Below are positions 17,652-32,534 of a stretch of 64,000 nucleotides of DNA, piece after piece; within the stretch, counting starts at the first letter, position 1; each line of letters starts with the position of its first letter. This DNA comes from an uncultured Pelagibacteraceae bacterium (lineage in GTDB: Bacteria; Pseudomonadota; Alphaproteobacteria; Pelagibacterales; Pelagibacteraceae). Both the position numbers and the translations under genes were made by a program. The stretch spans positions 1-64,000 of the forward strand of contig CACNZK010000007.1 of NCBI GenBank assembly GCA_902625035.1. Direction: 5' to 3'. Below the pieces are notes generated by a model that worked only from the letters and a program-made list of their open reading frames with translations, was not told the origin of the DNA and searched no databases.

Positions 17652-18845
17652 TTGATCAAAAAAGTAAAAAAAACTCACTTAAAAAATTCTCAAAAAAATA
17701 CAGGTATTTTAGTTTTAGAAAATAAGAAGGTTTTTAAAGGGATCGGAATTGGATATCAGGGAGAAGCAACAGGTGAAGTTTGTTTTAATACTTCATTAAC
17801 GGGATACCAAGAAATAATATCAGATCCATCTTATGCCGGACAAATAATAAACTTTACCTTTCCTCACATTGGAAATGTAGGGACAAACAAAGAAGATTTT
17901 GAATCTGATAAAATATGGACTAAAGGGGTTATTTTTAATTCCGAGATAACTTCACCTTCAAACTATAGATCTTTTCAACATTTAGATGCCTGGTTAAAAA
18001 AAAATAAAATAGTGGGAATTACTGGACTTGATACAAGAAGTTTAACAAATTTTATTAGAGATAAAGGTGCTCCAAAAGGAACCATTGCTTACTCAAATAA
18101 AAGTAAATTTAATATTAATAAACTCATTAATTCTACAATTAAATGGAGTGGGCTAAAAAATTTAGATCTAGCAGAAAAAGTTACTACACAAAAAAATTAT
18201 ATTTGGAATGGACTAAAAACTTGGAGAAAAGAACACGGCTATAGAAAAAATAATCAAAATTCATTTCATGTAGTCGCCATTGACTATGGAATAAAAAAAA
18301 ATATTTTGAGATATTTTTCTGATTTTAAATGTAAAGTTACTGTAGTTTCTTGTAAAACACCCGCAGAAAAAATTTTATCTCTTAAACCTAATGGTGTTTT
18401 TTTATCTAATGGGCCTGGAGATCCAGCAGCAACAGGAAAATATGCAATTCAAATAATTCAAAATCTTATTAAAAAGAAAATTCCATTATTTGGTATCTGC
18501 CTTGGCCATCAGATACTCGCTCTTGCATTAGGTGGTAAAACAAAAAAAATGAAATTAGGTCATAGAGGAGCAAATCATCCAGTTAAAAATTTAATTAGTG
18601 AAAATGTGGAAATCACTAGTCAAAATCATGGCTTTGAAGTTGTAAGAGAAAACTTGCCAAAAAAAATTCAGATTACTCATAAATCATTGTTCGATAATAG
18701 TATCGAGGGAATAAAATTGAAGAATAATCCTGTATTCTCAGTTCAATATCATCCAGAGTCAAACCCTGGACCACAAGATAGTGTCTATTTATTCCAGGAA
18801 TTTATTAACAACATGAAAAAAAATGCCAAAAAGAAAAGATCTTAA
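17652..18845 (+). CDS. carA: CarA, carbamoyl-phosphate synthase small subunit (glutaminase)
   Basis: Hydrolyses glutamine and channels ammonia to CarB for carbamoyl phosphate, the precursor of pyrimidines and arginine. The N-terminal CPSase domain ([24 protein letters not shown]) precedes a class I amidotransferase with catalytic Cys near 283 (GICLGHQ) and His/Glu near 367/369 (YHPE). The start is taken as TTG at 17652, since no ATG or GTG is available in frame near the conserved [13 protein letters not shown]. The first 20 residues are Lys-rich and the true start is uncertain. It overlaps carB by 23 nt. Confidence 0.95.
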   Translation: MIKKVKKTHLKNSQKNTGILVLENKKVFKGIGIGYQGEATGEVCFNTSLTGYQEIISDPSYAGQIINFTFPHIGNVGTNKEDFESDKIWTKGVIFNSEITSPSNYRSFQHLDAWLKKNKIVGITGLDTRSLTNFIRDKGAPKGTIAYSNKSKFNINKLINSTIKWSGLKNLDLAEKVTTQKNYIWNGLKTWRKEHGYRKNNQNSFHVVAIDYGIKKNILRYFSDFKCKVTVVSCKTPAEKILSLKPNGVFLSNGPGDPAATGKYAIQIIQNLIKKKIPLFGICLGHQILALALGGKTKKMKLGHRGANHPVKNLISENVEITSQNHGFEVVRENLPKKIQITHKSLFDNSIEGIKLKNNPVFSVQYHPESNPGPQDSVYLFQEFINNMKKNAKKKRS

Positions 18846-21800
18846 AAAAATTTTAGTTGTAGGTGCTGGACCAATTATCATTGGTCAAGCTTGTGAATTT
18901 GATTATTCAGGAACCCAAGCTTGTAAGGCATTAAAAGATGAAGGTTATAAAGTTGTATTAATTAACTCAAATCCAGCTACGATTATGACAGATCCAGATG
19001 TTGCTGATAAAACTTATATTGAGCCTATTACTTTAGATGTTTTAGAAAAGATTCTTAAAAAAGAAAAACCAGATGCAATTCTTCCAACCATGGGTGGCCA
19101 GACTGCTCTTAACCTTGCAATGGAAGCAGAAAAAAAAGGAATTTTAAAGAAATATAAAATTGAATTAATTGGCGCAAATTCAAAAGCTATTTCTAATGCA
19201 GAAGATAGAAAAAAATTTAGAAAAAACATGATTGATATTGGTTTAGATCTCCCAAAATCTGAGATCGTAAGCAATATTAATCAAGCATCAAAAGTTTTGA
19301 ATAAAATTGGTTTACCAGCAATTATTAGGCCAGCTTTTACGCTTGGAGGTTTAGGAGGAGGAATAGCAAAAAATAAAAAAGATTACCTAAAAATTATCAA
19401 AAATGGTTTGCACGAGTCTCCAGTGAGCCAAGTACTTGTGGAAGAGTGTTTAGAAGGTTGGAAAGAATTTGAAATGGAGGTTGTAAGGGATAAAAAAGAT
19501 AATTGTATAATTATTTGTTCAATAGAAAATGTAGATCCAATGGGAATACATACGGGAGACTCGGTTACGGTTGCTCCTGCATTGACATTAACTGACAAGG
19601 AATATCAAGTAATGCGAAATGCCTCTATTGCGTGTTTGAGAAAGATTGGAGTTGAAACAGGTGGTTCAAATGTTCAATTTGCAATAAATCCTAAAAATGG
19701 ACGAATGGTTATAATTGAGATGAACCCTAGAGTATCAAGATCATCAGCTCTCGCATCAAAAGCAACTGGATTTCCCATAGCAAAAGTTGCTGCTAAACTT
19801 GCAATTGGCTATACATTAGATGAATTAAAAAATGAAATTACCAAAGTAACTCCAGCATCATTTGAGCCAAGTATAGATTACGTAGTTACTAAAATTCCAA
19901 GATTTACTTTCGAAAAATTTTCAACTTCTCCAGCAATCCTGGGTACTTCAATGAAATCAGTTGGTGAGGCAATGGCAATTGGTAGAAACTTTAAGGAGTC
20001 TCTTCAAAAAGCATTGGTTTCTCTTGAAACTGGTTTCTCAGGGTTAGATAGAATATTTAATCTCAATAGAAGACAAATTGAGAAAAAACTAAAAGAAAAT
20101 ATTCCAAATAAAATCTTGCTTGTTGCTGAGGCGATGAGAAAAAAAATAAACCTTAAAAGAATTTATAATTTGTCAAAAATTGATCCTTGGTTCTTAAATC
20201 AAATTAAAGAAATTACAGATTCTGAAATTAAGATCAAAAATAATGGATTACCTAAAAATTTTGATGATTTTAACCAAATAAAATCAATAGGTTTTTCAGA
20301 TAAAAAACTTTCTGAGCTGTCAAATTTATCAGAAGATATTGTGAGAAAAAAAAGAACTGCACTCAAAATTTTACCCGTATTTAAAAAAGTTGATACTTGC
20401 GCAGCAGAGTTCAAATCTTTTACACCATATATGTACTCAACATATCAAAGAAATTTCTCAATAAATTCAGAGTGCGAGGCTGACCCCTCTGTTAAGAAAA
20501 AAATTATAATATTGGGTGGTGGGCCTAATAGAATAGGACAAGGAATAGAATTTGATTATTGCTGTTGTCAAGCAAGTTTTGCCTTAAAGGCTACTGGTTT
20601 TGAAACTGTAATGGTTAATTGTAATCCTGAGACTGTATCAACAGATTATGACACTAGCGATAGATTATATTTTGAGCCTTTAAAGGAAGAATATGTTTTC
20701 AATATTATAAAGAGAGAGAAAGATAAAGGGAATTTAGTTGGTATCATTACGCAATTTGGTGGTCAAACTCCAATTAAATTGGCAAAATTTTTACATGATA
20801 ATAATCTTCCAATTTTAGGAACTCAATACTCATCTATAGATCTAGCAGAAGATAGAGATAGATTTAGAAAACTTTTAGAAAAATTAAATTTAAATCAAGC
20901 TGAAAGTGGAATTGCAAAAAATTTTAAACAAGCAATTAAGATATCTGAAAAAATTGGTTTACCCTTAATGGTAAGACCCTCTTATGTTCTTGGAGGGAGA
21001 GCAATGGAAATTGTTTATGAAAAAAGCCAGCTCAAAAATTTTGTGGAAGAAGCTTTTAAAGCTGCAGAAAAAAACCCAATTCTTATAGATAAATTTATTG
21101 ATCATGCGATGGAGGTTGATGTTGATGCTATATCTGATGGTAAAGAAGTGCATGTGGCTGGAATAATGCAACATATTGAGGAAGCAGGAATTCATTCTGG
21201 CGACTCTGCTTGTAGCTTACCACCTGTTTCCATAAAACCTTTTTTAATAAAAGAAATTGAAAGGCAAACAAAAAATTTAGCTATAGCTCTTAAAGTAAAA
21301 GGTTTTATGAATGTTCAATTTGCAATTAAGAAAGATGAAATTTTTGTAATTGAGGTAAATCCAAGAGCTAGCAGGACTGTTCCTTTTGTTTCAAAAGCTA
21401 AGGGAATACCATTGGCAAAGATAGCCTCAAGAGTCATGGCTGGTGAAAAACTTTCAAAATTTAATTTAAAAGATAAATCTAAAGGAATGTTTGCAGTAAA
21501 AGAGGCTGTTTTTCCGTTTAATAAATTTCCTAATAGTGATTTATTGTTAGGTCCAGAAATGAAATCAACTGGAGAAGTGATGGGTTTTGATAAAAATTTT
21601 GGGATGGCATACGCGAAAAGCCAGATAGCATCGTCCAATTCATTACCTACAAATGGACTAGCTTTTTTATCATTAAAAGACTCTCATAAAGATGAAGGTT
21701 TAGGTCTCGCAAAGGAACTTTTAAAACTAAAGTTTCATTTATGTGCCACAAAAGGAACTGCTGAATATATTCAAAAACATGGCATGAGATGTAAAATTAT

Positions 21801-22047
21801 TAATAAAGTAAGTAGTGGATCACCTCATATCGTTGATGTTCTTGACTCTAAAAAAATAGCTTTAGTAATTAATACAGGTGGTGGCAACACAGAACATAGA
21901 TTAAACGATGCTATTGCTTTAAGAAGAGCAACACTTAAAAATAAAGTGCCGTACTGCACAAATATGTCAACGGCACTTGCGTGTATTGAGGGTATTAAAT
22001 CACTTAAAACAAAAAAATTAGAGGTGACGTCTCTACAAAGTCTTTAA
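18823..22047 (+). CDS. carB: CarB, carbamoyl-phosphate synthase large subunit
   Basis: ATP-grasp enzyme that makes carbamoyl phosphate from bicarbonate, ammonia and two ATP. The 1074-residue protein is full length, with two homologous synthetase halves (each with [19 protein letters not shown] and ATP-grasp signatures such as [10 protein letters not shown]) and a C-terminal MGS-type allosteric domain ([13 protein letters not shown]). Starting at ATG 18823 inside the end of carA, it is translationally coupled to it. Its last four bases overlap the end of the convergent oxygenase gene. Confidence 0.98.
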   Translation: MPKRKDLKKILVVGAGPIIIGQACEFDYSGTQACKALKDEGYKVVLINSNPATIMTDPDVADKTYIEPITLDVLEKILKKEKPDAILPTMGGQTALNLAMEAEKKGILKKYKIELIGANSKAISNAEDRKKFRKNMIDIGLDLPKSEIVSNINQASKVLNKIGLPAIIRPAFTLGGLGGGIAKNKKDYLKIIKNGLHESPVSQVLVEECLEGWKEFEMEVVRDKKDNCIIICSIENVDPMGIHTGDSVTVAPALTLTDKEYQVMRNASIACLRKIGVETGGSNVQFAINPKNGRMVIIEMNPRVSRSSALASKATGFPIAKVAAKLAIGYTLDELKNEITKVTPASFEPSIDYVVTKIPRFTFEKFSTSPAILGTSMKSVGEAMAIGRNFKESLQKALVSLETGFSGLDRIFNLNRRQIEKKLKENIPNKILLVAEAMRKKINLKRIYNLSKIDPWFLNQIKEITDSEIKIKNNGLPKNFDDFNQIKSIGFSDKKLSELSNLSEDIVRKKRTALKILPVFKKVDTCAAEFKSFTPYMYSTYQRNFSINSECEADPSVKKKIIILGGGPNRIGQGIEFDYCCCQASFALKATGFETVMVNCNPETVSTDYDTSDRLYFEPLKEEYVFNIIKREKDKGNLVGIITQFGGQTPIKLAKFLHDNNLPILGTQYSSIDLAEDRDRFRKLLEKLNLNQAESGIAKNFKQAIKISEKIGLPLMVRPSYVLGGRAMEIVYEKSQLKNFVEEAFKAAEKNPILIDKFIDHAMEVDVDAISDGKEVHVAGIMQHIEEAGIHSGDSACSLPPVSIKPFLIKEIERQTKNLAIALKVKGFMNVQFAIKKDEIFVIEVNPRASRTVPFVSKAKGIPLAKIASRVMAGEKLSKFNLKDKSKGMFAVKEAVFPFNKFPNSDLLLGPEMKSTGEVMGFDKNFGMAYAKSQIASSNSLPTNGLAFLSLKDSHKDEGLGLAKELLKLKFHLCATKGTAEYIQKHGMRCKIINKVSSGSPHIVDVLDSKKIALVINTGGGNTEHRLNDAIALRRATLKNKVPYCTNMSTALACIEGIKSLKTKKLEVTSLQSL

Positions 22048-22706
22048 TCAACTTTCCAATCAGTTTTAAATGTAACATAATTGACTTGGATACATCTTCT
22101 TTCTTTAACAATTTTTTTCTTTTCCATACCGTGCCATGTATTAGGACCACTTGTAAATAAATAACCATAATTATGCTTGTAAGGAACTGTTTTAACTTTT
22201 TTTAATTTTTCATTATAAAAATCAGTACCTAATTCTTCTGACTCATTCGTATTATTAACAAATATAAGTCCTGACATTAATTTTTCTTTAATGTCACAAT
22301 GTGGCTTTAACCAAAAACCTTCACGATCACATATAACTTCAAGCCTGACATATGATCCAGATAAATCTTTATTTATCATTTTGGAGATCGTTTCGTATGT
22401 TTCTTTAGATTGAAGTTCATTAATAAATTTTACTAAATTTGGAAATTGGGAAGCATTTTCTTTTGTAATAAAACATCTAAATTTTATTGCCTTACCACCT
22501 GAAGCTATACCTTCTCTAAATTCGGCAGCACCACCATCGATTGCTCTTGTACCATCGTAATTGAGATTATGTTTGCTTACATCGGGAATGTCTGCACTCT
22601 CTATTTCTTTAATAGCCGATTCACTTAAAGCGTTATTATATTCCCAGTGATTAAATGGAAATTCATACTTTTTTGAGTTTTTTTGTATAGAATTAAGAAA
22701 AGTCAT
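22044..22706 (-). CDS. 2-oxoglutarate/Fe(II)-dependent oxygenase superfamily protein
   Basis: A 220-residue protein with the double-stranded beta-helix motif of 2OG-Fe(II) oxygenases: an H-x-D pair in [10 protein letters not shown] near 134-136, a distal His in NTWHGMEKK near 193, and an Arg in the following strand ([10 protein letters not shown]) for 2-oxoglutarate. The conserved [13 protein letters not shown] region supports a hydroxylase. The substrate is unknown. It overlaps the upstream ELM1-family gene by 14 nt, so the two are probably cotranscribed and may act on a shared surface or envelope target (inference). Confidence 0.7.
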   Translation of the reverse strand: MTFLNSIQKNSKKYEFPFNHWEYNNALSESAIKEIESADIPDVSKHNLNYDGTRAIDGGAAEFREGIASGGKAIKFRCFITKENASQFPNLVKFINELQSKETYETISKMINKDLSGSYVRLEVICDREGFWLKPHCDIKEKLMSGLIFVNNTNESEELGTDFYNEKLKKVKTVPYKHNYGYLFTSGPNTWHGMEKKKIVKERRCIQVNYVTFKTDWKVD

Positions 22707-23643
22707 AATTTTTAAATTGTTTCTCTATATATCCCGATATTCTATGAGTTTCATTAAGTTTTTTATAATTCCATTCCTCCACTGTGTCCTCTAAGTTTTT
22801 AATTATATCTAGGGATTTAAAAAGTTCAAAAAATTTTTTGAAACGAATATTTTTTTTAATAGCTGGCATTTGAGCTACATATATTGGTTTTCCTGAAATA
22901 GCTGCTTCAGATATCATAGATGTAGAGTCGCAGGTTACAATAATATGATTAGCTAGCTTGAGTGATGATAAATAGGCTTTCTTGTCGATATCTTGAATTA
23001 TAATCTGGTCATCATCAAAAAAATTTTGGGCTTTATCTATTATTCTTTGAGGTGTTCTCATAGAGGGTATAAAAATTAGCTGATAACCTTGATTGATAAA
23101 ATTATTTCTAGTTTTAACAAAAATATTTTCAATTATCTCATCATTAAAATCATAATACTTATTTGGACCACCGGCAATAAACACTATTACTTTTTCTTTT
23201 TTAATTCGAGATTTTAGATAGTCAATATTTTCTTCTAATTCTTTTTCAGTGAGATAATGAATTGCTCCTTTTGTTTGTAGAACATTTATACCCTCAAGAC
23301 CATCATGCTCTGGCGCAATAACAAAATCAAAATTATTTAATGATACTTTTGGATCCTGAATATGAATATTCATTATTTTATTTCCAAATTTTTTTTTTAA
23401 AAAGATGGATGGAACTACACTTTTTCTCCCACATGAAATTACTAAATTAAATTTTTTTGATATATCATTTTTAAAAACAAAATTTTTTACAGGTGTCAAT
23501 TTTGGAGGAATCATTTTCCAAAAATTATTTAGTTCAATTTTTTCGTGTATAAATTCAATATTGAGAGCTTTAGCAAGCCCCTCAACTTGGCTAATCATGC
23601 CATGCATACCCTCGGTCAATAATAAACCTTTTAATTTAGTCAT
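22693..23643 (-). CDS. ELM1-family (mitochondrial fission ELM1-like, DUF1022) protein
   Basis: A 316-residue protein with the ELM1/DUF1022 pattern: N-terminal LLTEGMHGMISQVEGLAKAL, VISCGRKSVVPSIFLKK, IHIQDPKVSLNNFDFVIAPEHD, a central FIAGGPNKYYDF and a C-terminal HIIVTCDSTSMISEAAISGKP with YVAQMP. The fold resembles GT-B glycosyltransferases. Plant ELM1 acts in mitochondrial fission, but the bacterial role is not established. It is divergent from trxB with only 21 nt between start codons and overlaps the downstream oxygenase gene. Confidence 0.85.
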   Translation of the reverse strand: MTKLKGLLLTEGMHGMISQVEGLAKALNIEFIHEKIELNNFWKMIPPKLTPVKNFVFKNDISKKFNLVISCGRKSVVPSIFLKKKFGNKIMNIHIQDPKVSLNNFDFVIAPEHDGLEGINVLQTKGAIHYLTEKELEENIDYLKSRIKKEKVIVFIAGGPNKYYDFNDEIIENIFVKTRNNFINQGYQLIFIPSMRTPQRIIDKAQNFFDDDQIIIQDIDKKAYLSSLKLANHIIVTCDSTSMISEAAISGKPIYVAQMPAIKKNIRFKKFFELFKSLDIIKNLEDTVEEWNYKKLNETHRISGYIEKQFKNYDFS

Positions 23644-23664
23644 TTATCACTATATAGCTTCCAT

Positions 23665-24609
23665 ATGAGTCAAAATCCAACTAAACACACAAAAGTGTTA
23701 ATAATTGGGTCTGGTCCTGCCGGATACACTGCTGCAGTTTACGCGGCTAGAGCAATGTTAAATCCAATTTTAGTTTATGGGTCAGAGCCTGGAGGCCAAC
23801 TAACTACAACAACAGATGTTGAAAACTTTCCTGGCTTTGCTGATGTAATTCAAGGTCCATGGCTTATGGATCAAATGAAAGAGCAAGCAAAAACAGTTGG
23901 AACAGAAATGATTGAAGATCATATAAGTTCAGTAAATTTGAAGACAACACCTTTTGAGGCTGTAGGTGACACTGGTCAAAAATATACTGCTGATAGCATA
24001 ATAATTTCCACTGGTGCCCAAGCTAGATGGTTAAATATTAAATCTGAACAAGAGTTCAGGGGTTTTGGTGTATCGGCGTGTGCAACATGTGATGGTTTTT
24101 TCTTTAAAGATAAAGAAGTTGCTGTTGTCGGTGGAGGTAATGCTGCTGTTGAAGAGGCGATGTTTCTTACAAAATTTGCTTCAAAAGTTAAATTAATTCA
24201 CAGAAGAGATAGTTTGAGAGCTGAAAAAATGCTTCAAAAAAAACTTATGGAAAATAAAAAAATTGAAATCATTTGGGATACGGTTGTTGAAGATGTAATT
24301 GGAGATAAAGATCCAAAGAATGTTAAAGGAATAAAAGTCAAAAATGTTAAAACAAATAAAATTGATGAAATAAAATTAGACGGTGTTTTCATTGCTATTG
24401 GTCATGACCCTGCAACGCAATTATTTAAGGATCAACTTAGTATGGATAATGAAGGTTATTTGATAACAAAACCAGATTCAACAGAAACTAATGTACCAGG
24501 TGTTTATGCGGCTGGAGATGTAAAGGATAAAACATTTAGGCAAGCGGTAACCGCTGCTGGTATGGGGTGTATGGCAGCACTAGAGGCTGAAAAGTTTTTA
24601 TCTCATTAA
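23665..24609 (+). CDS. trxB: TrxB, thioredoxin-disulfide reductase
   Basis: NADPH-dependent flavoenzyme that keeps thioredoxin reduced. The 314-residue protein has the FAD GxGxxG motif (IIGSGPAGYTAA), the redox pair CATC (Cys139, Cys142), the NADPH-binding VVGGGNAAVEEA motif and the C-terminal AAGDVKDKTFRQAVTAAGMGCMAA block. Length and motifs are standard for low-molecular-weight TrxB. The next gene follows after one base. Confidence 0.97.
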   Translation: MSQNPTKHTKVLIIGSGPAGYTAAVYAARAMLNPILVYGSEPGGQLTTTTDVENFPGFADVIQGPWLMDQMKEQAKTVGTEMIEDHISSVNLKTTPFEAVGDTGQKYTADSIIISTGAQARWLNIKSEQEFRGFGVSACATCDGFFFKDKEVAVVGGGNAAVEEAMFLTKFASKVKLIHRRDSLRAEKMLQKKLMENKKIEIIWDTVVEDVIGDKDPKNVKGIKVKNVKTNKIDEIKLDGVFIAIGHDPATQLFKDQLSMDNEGYLITKPDSTETNVPGVYAAGDVKDKTFRQAVTAAGMGCMAALEAEKFLSH

Positions 24610-24610
24610 A

Positions 24611-25558
24611 GTGAAAAATAATCTTCATGTTTTCTTAGGTGCTACAGTTGCTGATGCAGCTGCCAGACCATTGCATTGGGTATATAATCAAAAAAAATTA
24701 AATATTTATATTAAGGGAAAAAAAGACTTTTCTTTCTCAAAAAAAAACAGAAGCCCTTTCTATAATATAAAAACTGGAAAAGTCTCTGGTTACAATGAAA
24801 TTGGCCAAGTAATGTTTAATACACTACTGAAGGGACACGAAAACATAGAAAAACGGTTCAAAAAAAATATCTTTAAAGATTTTGGTCCTGGAAGTAAATA
24901 TTGGAAAAATTTAAAACTGAGATCTAAATATAAAAAAGTCAAAGACTGGCGTGGTATGATTAAAGGACCATGGATACATCAAAATATTATTGAGACGATA
25001 AATAACATTAAATTAAAAAAGAGAATTTCTGGTGGTGTAAAAGTAAATGAGTCAGATGGCTTTTGTGCTACTCTTCCATACTTTCTCTATGGTTTTGATT
25101 TTAAAAGTTTGGAAAAAGTTTTTAAAATTGTAACAGTTTCAAAAATAAGTTTTAAATATGCTATGGCAAAATTTTATTTAATAGATTTTGCACTTAAGGG
25201 AGCCAAAGATCCAATCAAAGAATTTATTAAAAAATTCAACAGAAATTCTTTTTTTAAGGTCATTGTTAATGACATTAAAAAAATAAAAAAATTTAAATCA
25301 AAGTTTGATCAAACTACTATTAAGAAACTGGGTATGGCTTGTAGCTATCCAGGAACCTTTAATAGTTCAATATATACAATTATTAATTCAAAAAATTATA
25401 AAGATGCTATTTTAAAAACAATAAAGGGTGGTGGATGCAATTGTTCCAGGGCAAATTTTACTGGAGCGTATTTTGCAGCTTTAAAAGGTATTAATTCTAT
25501 TCCAAATGATTGGATTAAAAAAACGATTCCAGCAAAAAAGATTTTAAATCAAAAATAA
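24611..25558 (+). CDS. ADP-ribosylglycohydrolase-fold protein (J1-crystallin-like), metal motif degenerate
   Basis: A 315-residue protein starting at GTG. The N-terminus GATVADAAARPLHWVYN resembles the opening of ADP-ribosylglycohydrolases of the J1-crystallin branch, and the C-terminus keeps a GG-x3-(N)-x-SRA-x3-GA(Y)-x-A pattern. The acidic metal-binding motifs of active DraG-type enzymes are missing: the TDDT region reads SGYNEIGQ and the GGDTDT region reads GGGCNCSR. It may therefore bind ADP-ribose-like ligands, or a different substrate, without canonical di-magnesium hydrolysis. It starts one base after trxB and ends exactly where aspC ends. Confidence 0.6.
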   Translation: MKNNLHVFLGATVADAAARPLHWVYNQKKLNIYIKGKKDFSFSKKNRSPFYNIKTGKVSGYNEIGQVMFNTLLKGHENIEKRFKKNIFKDFGPGSKYWKNLKLRSKYKKVKDWRGMIKGPWIHQNIIETINNIKLKKRISGGVKVNESDGFCATLPYFLYGFDFKSLEKVFKIVTVSKISFKYAMAKFYLIDFALKGAKDPIKEFIKKFNRNSFFKVIVNDIKKIKKFKSKFDQTTIKKLGMACSYPGTFNSSIYTIINSKNYKDAILKTIKGGGCNCSRANFTGAYFAALKGINSIPNDWIKKTIPAKKILNQK

Positions 25559-28941
<3,383 letters not shown>

Positions 28942-28960
<19 letters not shown>

Positions 28961-29697
28961 TAATTACAGGTGGAGCTACTAGAATAGGTGCTGCTATTGC
29001 TGAAAAATTATCTGGTCCTAATATAGAAATTACTATCCATTTTAATAAATCAAAATCTAAAGCAGAAAATTTAAAAAAGAATTTACAGAAATTGGGAACC
29101 AAAGTTTATTTAGTAAGCGCAGATTTAAGTAAAGAAAAAGATATTCATAAGATAATTAAGTTCTCGAAATCAAAAATGAAATTTTTTGACTGCTTAATAA
29201 ATAATGCTTCATTATTTGAAAACGATAAACTAGAAAATTTTAGCTCTAAAAGTTGGGAAAAACATATTTCTACTAATCTTAAAGCCCCTGCTCTTTTATC
29301 AAAAGAATTTTCAAAAAATATCAAGGGAAAAAATAATAATATTATAAATATAATTGATCAAAGAGTGTTTAAATTAACTCCATTTTTTTTTTCTTATACA
29401 TTGAGTAAAACAGGTCTATATACTTTGACTAAGACTAGCGCTATGAGCCTTTCACCAAGGATTAGGGTTAACGGAATAGCTCCTGGGCCAACAATCAAAA
29501 ATAAAAGACAATCTGAAAAACACTTTAAAAGCCAATATTTAGCGACCCCACTAAAACAACAAGTAGATGTAAATGAGATTTGTAATGCGGTTGACTTTTT
29601 TATAAAAAATAGTTCTATTACAGGACAAGTTTTAGCGATAGATAGTGGTCAAAACTTGAATTGGCAAACACCTGATATTACGAGAGGAATAGAGTGA
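28942..29697 (+). CDS. Short-chain dehydrogenase, FolM/pteridine-reductase-like
   Basis: A 251-residue SDR starting at GTG 28942 within uvrB. The NADP site TGGATRIG is at 9-16, NNAS at 87-90, and the catalytic Tyr-x3-Lys at Tyr152/Lys156 (SYTLSKTGL). The TGG-x-(T/K)-RIG form and [10 protein letters not shown] are typical of pteridine reductase/FolM-type enzymes, and folB follows directly with a 4-nt overlap. A role in reducing dihydropterin or dihydrofolate is therefore plausible (inference). Generic SDR activity on another substrate cannot be excluded. Confidence 0.8.
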
Positions 29698-30119
29698 AAA
29701 AGAATAATTTTAAAATTGTAAAAATAGACAAAAATAAAACTCTATTTAATTACGAAAAAAAAATTTTAATTAACGAGTTAATTTTAGACTTAAAACTTGG
29801 GTACTACGATTTTGAAAAAAAAAATTCTCAAAAAATTAAATTTAGTCTTGAAATAGATTATCAAGATAAAAAGCCATCAAATGACAAAGATTTAAGATCA
29901 ATTGTAAATTATGGAACTATTGTGAAACTAATAAAAAAACTTGTAAAAAAGAAACATTATAATTTTTTAGAGACTTTAGCAGAGGCAGTTTTTGACGAGC
30001 TATTCAAAGATAAAAGAATCGGTAAAATCATGCTAAAAATTGAAAAATTAGAAATTTTAAAAGACTGTTCATCAGTTGGAATACAAATTTCCAAGATAAG
30101 AACCCATGTCAAACCCTGA
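29694..30119 (+). CDS. folB: FolB-like dihydroneopterin aldolase
   Basis: A 141-residue protein with the FolB/T-fold pattern: [27 protein letters not shown], a central [31 protein letters not shown] with the conserved Glu, and a final strand. Dihydroneopterin aldolase makes 6-hydroxymethyl-dihydropterin for folate synthesis. The first ~25 residues are Lys-rich and poorly conserved. It starts at GTG overlapping the SDR stop by 4 nt, and its end overlaps uvrC by 14 nt. Confidence 0.8.
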   Translation: MKKNNFKIVKIDKNKTLFNYEKKILINELILDLKLGYYDFEKKNSQKIKFSLEIDYQDKKPSNDKDLRSIVNYGTIVKLIKKLVKKKHYNFLETLAEAVFDELFKDKRIGKIMLKIEKLEILKDCSSVGIQISKIRTHVKP

Positions 30120-31941
30120 GTCTGGAAAAGAAATAATTAAAAAAGAACTTCCTTTAATTCCTAAATTGCCAGGTGTTTATCGAATGCTCAATGCTAAAGG
30201 AGATATCCTTTATGTTGGAAAAGCAAAAAATTTACCTAACAGGTTGAAAAGCTACGTCTCTGAAAAAAATCATATCATTCGAACTGAAAGAATGTTGTCT
30301 CAGACTGAAAAACTTGAAATCACTACGACCACAAATGAAAGTGAAGCTTTATTGCTAGAGGCTAATTTAATTAAAAAACATAAACCAAAATTTAATATCT
30401 TGCTTAAAGATGACAAGTCTTTCCCCTACATCTTTATTTCAAATCACAAATTTCCAAGAATAGAAAGACACAGAGGTGCAAAAAATAAGTCTGGGAAATA
30501 TTACGGACCTTTTGCAAGTTCACTTGCTGTTAATAGTGCAATCAAAACTATTCAAAGAATTTTTTTGTTAAGATCATGTACAGACAAACAAGTAGAGTCT
30601 GGAGATAAAACTTGTTTTAATTATTTTTTAAAAAGATGTGCCGGACCATGTGGGGGCAAAATCGATCAGGAAGATTATTCTAAATTAGTAGAAGCAGCTG
30701 ATGAATTCTTAAGTAAAGGAAGATCAAGAAAAATACAACAAACACTTTCATCACAAATGGAAAATGCTAGCGAAGAATTAGATTTTGAAAAAGCTGCAAT
30801 AATTAGAGATAAAATAAAATCTTTAAACATAATTCAATCCTCTTTGACCATAAGTGACGTAAATTTAACTGAAGCAGACGTAATTGCTGGATATAAAGAG
30901 TCTGGAAAAACATGTATTCAGGTATTTTTCTACAGGTCAAAACAAAATTGGGGTAACCAATCTTTTTTCCCTAAACATGACCCTGATGAAAAATTAAATA
31001 ATATTTTAAATTCTTTTGTGTCTCAGTTCTATGAAAACAAAGCCGTTCCTAGATCAATTATTCTTAGTGAAGAAATTAAAGAAAGAAAGTTAATAGAATC
31101 CACTCTTTCAAAAAAAGAAAGTAAACAAATAAACATCTCTGTTGCTAAAAAAGGATCAAAACTTAAAGTTATAAATCTAGCGATAAAGAATGCTAAAAAT
31201 AGTTTAAATAGAAATCTTTATGAAAACCAAAATAATAGAGAGTTATTAGATAAGATTGCAAAAAAATTTAAAATTGAAAATAGTTTAAGTTTGATTGAAG
31301 TTTACGATAATAGTCATATTCAAGGAACAAATAGTGTTGGCGCTTTGATTACATATGGAGAAGAGGGTTTTATTAAAAAAAGGTATAGAAAATTTAATAT
31401 TAAAAATGAGAATTTTAAACAAGATGACTATGGCATGATCAGAGAGGTTTTGGGTCGAAGATTTAAGCGTGCAATTCAAGAAAAAGGTAATTACTTATCT
31501 TTTCCTGATCTTGTACTTATAGATGGTGGAAAAGGGCAATATTCTTCAGCAAGAGAAACACTCAATGCATTGGGCTTAAATGAAATTCCTGTAATTGCTA
31601 TTGCCAAAGGAAAATTTAGAAATAGTGGGAATGAAACCTTTTTCCACAATGGTAAAGAATTTAAATTTGTAAAAAATGATCCTACTTTATTCTTTTTACA
31701 GAGAGTTAGAGATGAAGCTCATAGATTTGCTATTAGTGCTCATAGAGCAAAAAGAAAAAAGGGTATCAGTCAGTCATTGCTAGATCAAATTGAGGGTATT
31801 GGTTCTATTAGAAAAAGAGCCCTGTTAAATCATTTTGGCTCAGCACGAGCTGTTGAGTCTGCTAGCCTTGATGAGATAAAATCAGTTGAGGGCGTTGAGG
31901 CAAAAGTTGCAAAAAAGATATATAACTTTTTTCATGAATAA
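30106..31941 (+). CDS. uvrC: UvrC, excinuclease ABC subunit C
   Basis: Dual-incision nuclease of nucleotide excision repair. The N-terminal GIY-YIG domain ([21 protein letters not shown]) makes the 3' cut, a UVR domain ([15 protein letters not shown]) binds UvrB, and an RNase H-like endonuclease region ([26 protein letters not shown]) makes the 5' cut. Tandem helix-hairpin-helix motifs end the protein ([18 protein letters not shown]). The 611-residue length is standard. Being in the uvrB transcript allows joint expression. Confidence 0.97.
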   Translation: MSNPESGKEIIKKELPLIPKLPGVYRMLNAKGDILYVGKAKNLPNRLKSYVSEKNHIIRTERMLSQTEKLEITTTTNESEALLLEANLIKKHKPKFNILLKDDKSFPYIFISNHKFPRIERHRGAKNKSGKYYGPFASSLAVNSAIKTIQRIFLLRSCTDKQVESGDKTCFNYFLKRCAGPCGGKIDQEDYSKLVEAADEFLSKGRSRKIQQTLSSQMENASEELDFEKAAIIRDKIKSLNIIQSSLTISDVNLTEADVIAGYKESGKTCIQVFFYRSKQNWGNQSFFPKHDPDEKLNNILNSFVSQFYENKAVPRSIILSEEIKERKLIESTLSKKESKQINISVAKKGSKLKVINLAIKNAKNSLNRNLYENQNNRELLDKIAKKFKIENSLSLIEVYDNSHIQGTNSVGALITYGEEGFIKKRYRKFNIKNENFKQDDYGMIREVLGRRFKRAIQEKGNYLSFPDLVLIDGGKGQYSSARETLNALGLNEIPVIAIAKGKFRNSGNETFFHNGKEFKFVKNDPTLFFLQRVRDEAHRFAISAHRAKRKKGISQSLLDQIEGIGSIRKRALLNHFGSARAVESASLDEIKSVEGVEAKVAKKIYNFFHE

Positions 31942-31949
31942 AAATAAAT

Positions 31950-32534
31950 ATGCTTAAAAAAATACCAAATATTTTAACTATTGGAAGAATTTTAATTGTT
32001 CCTTTTTTTGTATTGGCTTTTTACTTGCCTGGATTTTATGGGGATTTAACAGCTCTAATTTTATTTATTGTTGCATCTTTCACAGATTTTTTAGATGGAA
32101 TGTTGGCCAGGTTTCTTGGTGAAGAGTCAAAACTTGGGGAATTACTCGATCCTATAGCAGATAAGATTATTGTTGCAACTGCTCTTATACTTCTGGTAAT
32201 GGATGGAACTATTAGAAACTACGAAGTAATAGCTGCGATCATTATCTTAACTCGAGAAATACTGATATCAGGATTAAGAGAATTTTTAGCTAAAGGAAAA
32301 ATTAAACTACCAGTTTCAAATCTAGCAAAGTTGAAAACTGTATTACAAATGGTTTCTATAGCTCTTTTGTTATCAGGTGATACTGGAAATAAAATTATTA
32401 ATTTTCAAGACTATAATGCCCAAACTATAGGAATAATTCTTTTATGGCTTTCAGCTGCTTTAACACTTTTTACTGGATATGAATATATGAGAAGAGGAAT
32501 TGATCACGCAATTTCAGAGGACAGCAAAGATTAG
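31950..32534 (+). CDS. pgsA: PgsA, CDP-diacylglycerol--glycerol-3-phosphate 3-phosphatidyltransferase
   Basis: Inner-membrane enzyme of phosphatidylglycerol synthesis. The 194-residue protein has about four to six hydrophobic helices and the CDP-alcohol phosphatidyltransferase motif D-G-x2-A-R-x8-G-x3-D-x3-D, visible as DGMLARFLGEESKLGELLDPIAD. The opening IPNILTIGRILIVPFF is typical of PgsA. It follows uvrC by 8 nt, an adjacency known in many proteobacteria. Its last 4 nt overlap the end of convergent ilvE. Confidence 0.93.
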   Translation: MLKKIPNILTIGRILIVPFFVLAFYLPGFYGDLTALILFIVASFTDFLDGMLARFLGEESKLGELLDPIADKIIVATALILLVMDGTIRNYEVIAAIIILTREILISGLREFLAKGKIKLPVSNLAKLKTVLQMVSIALLLSGDTGNKIINFQDYNAQTIGIILLWLSAALTLFTGYEYMRRGIDHAISEDSKD

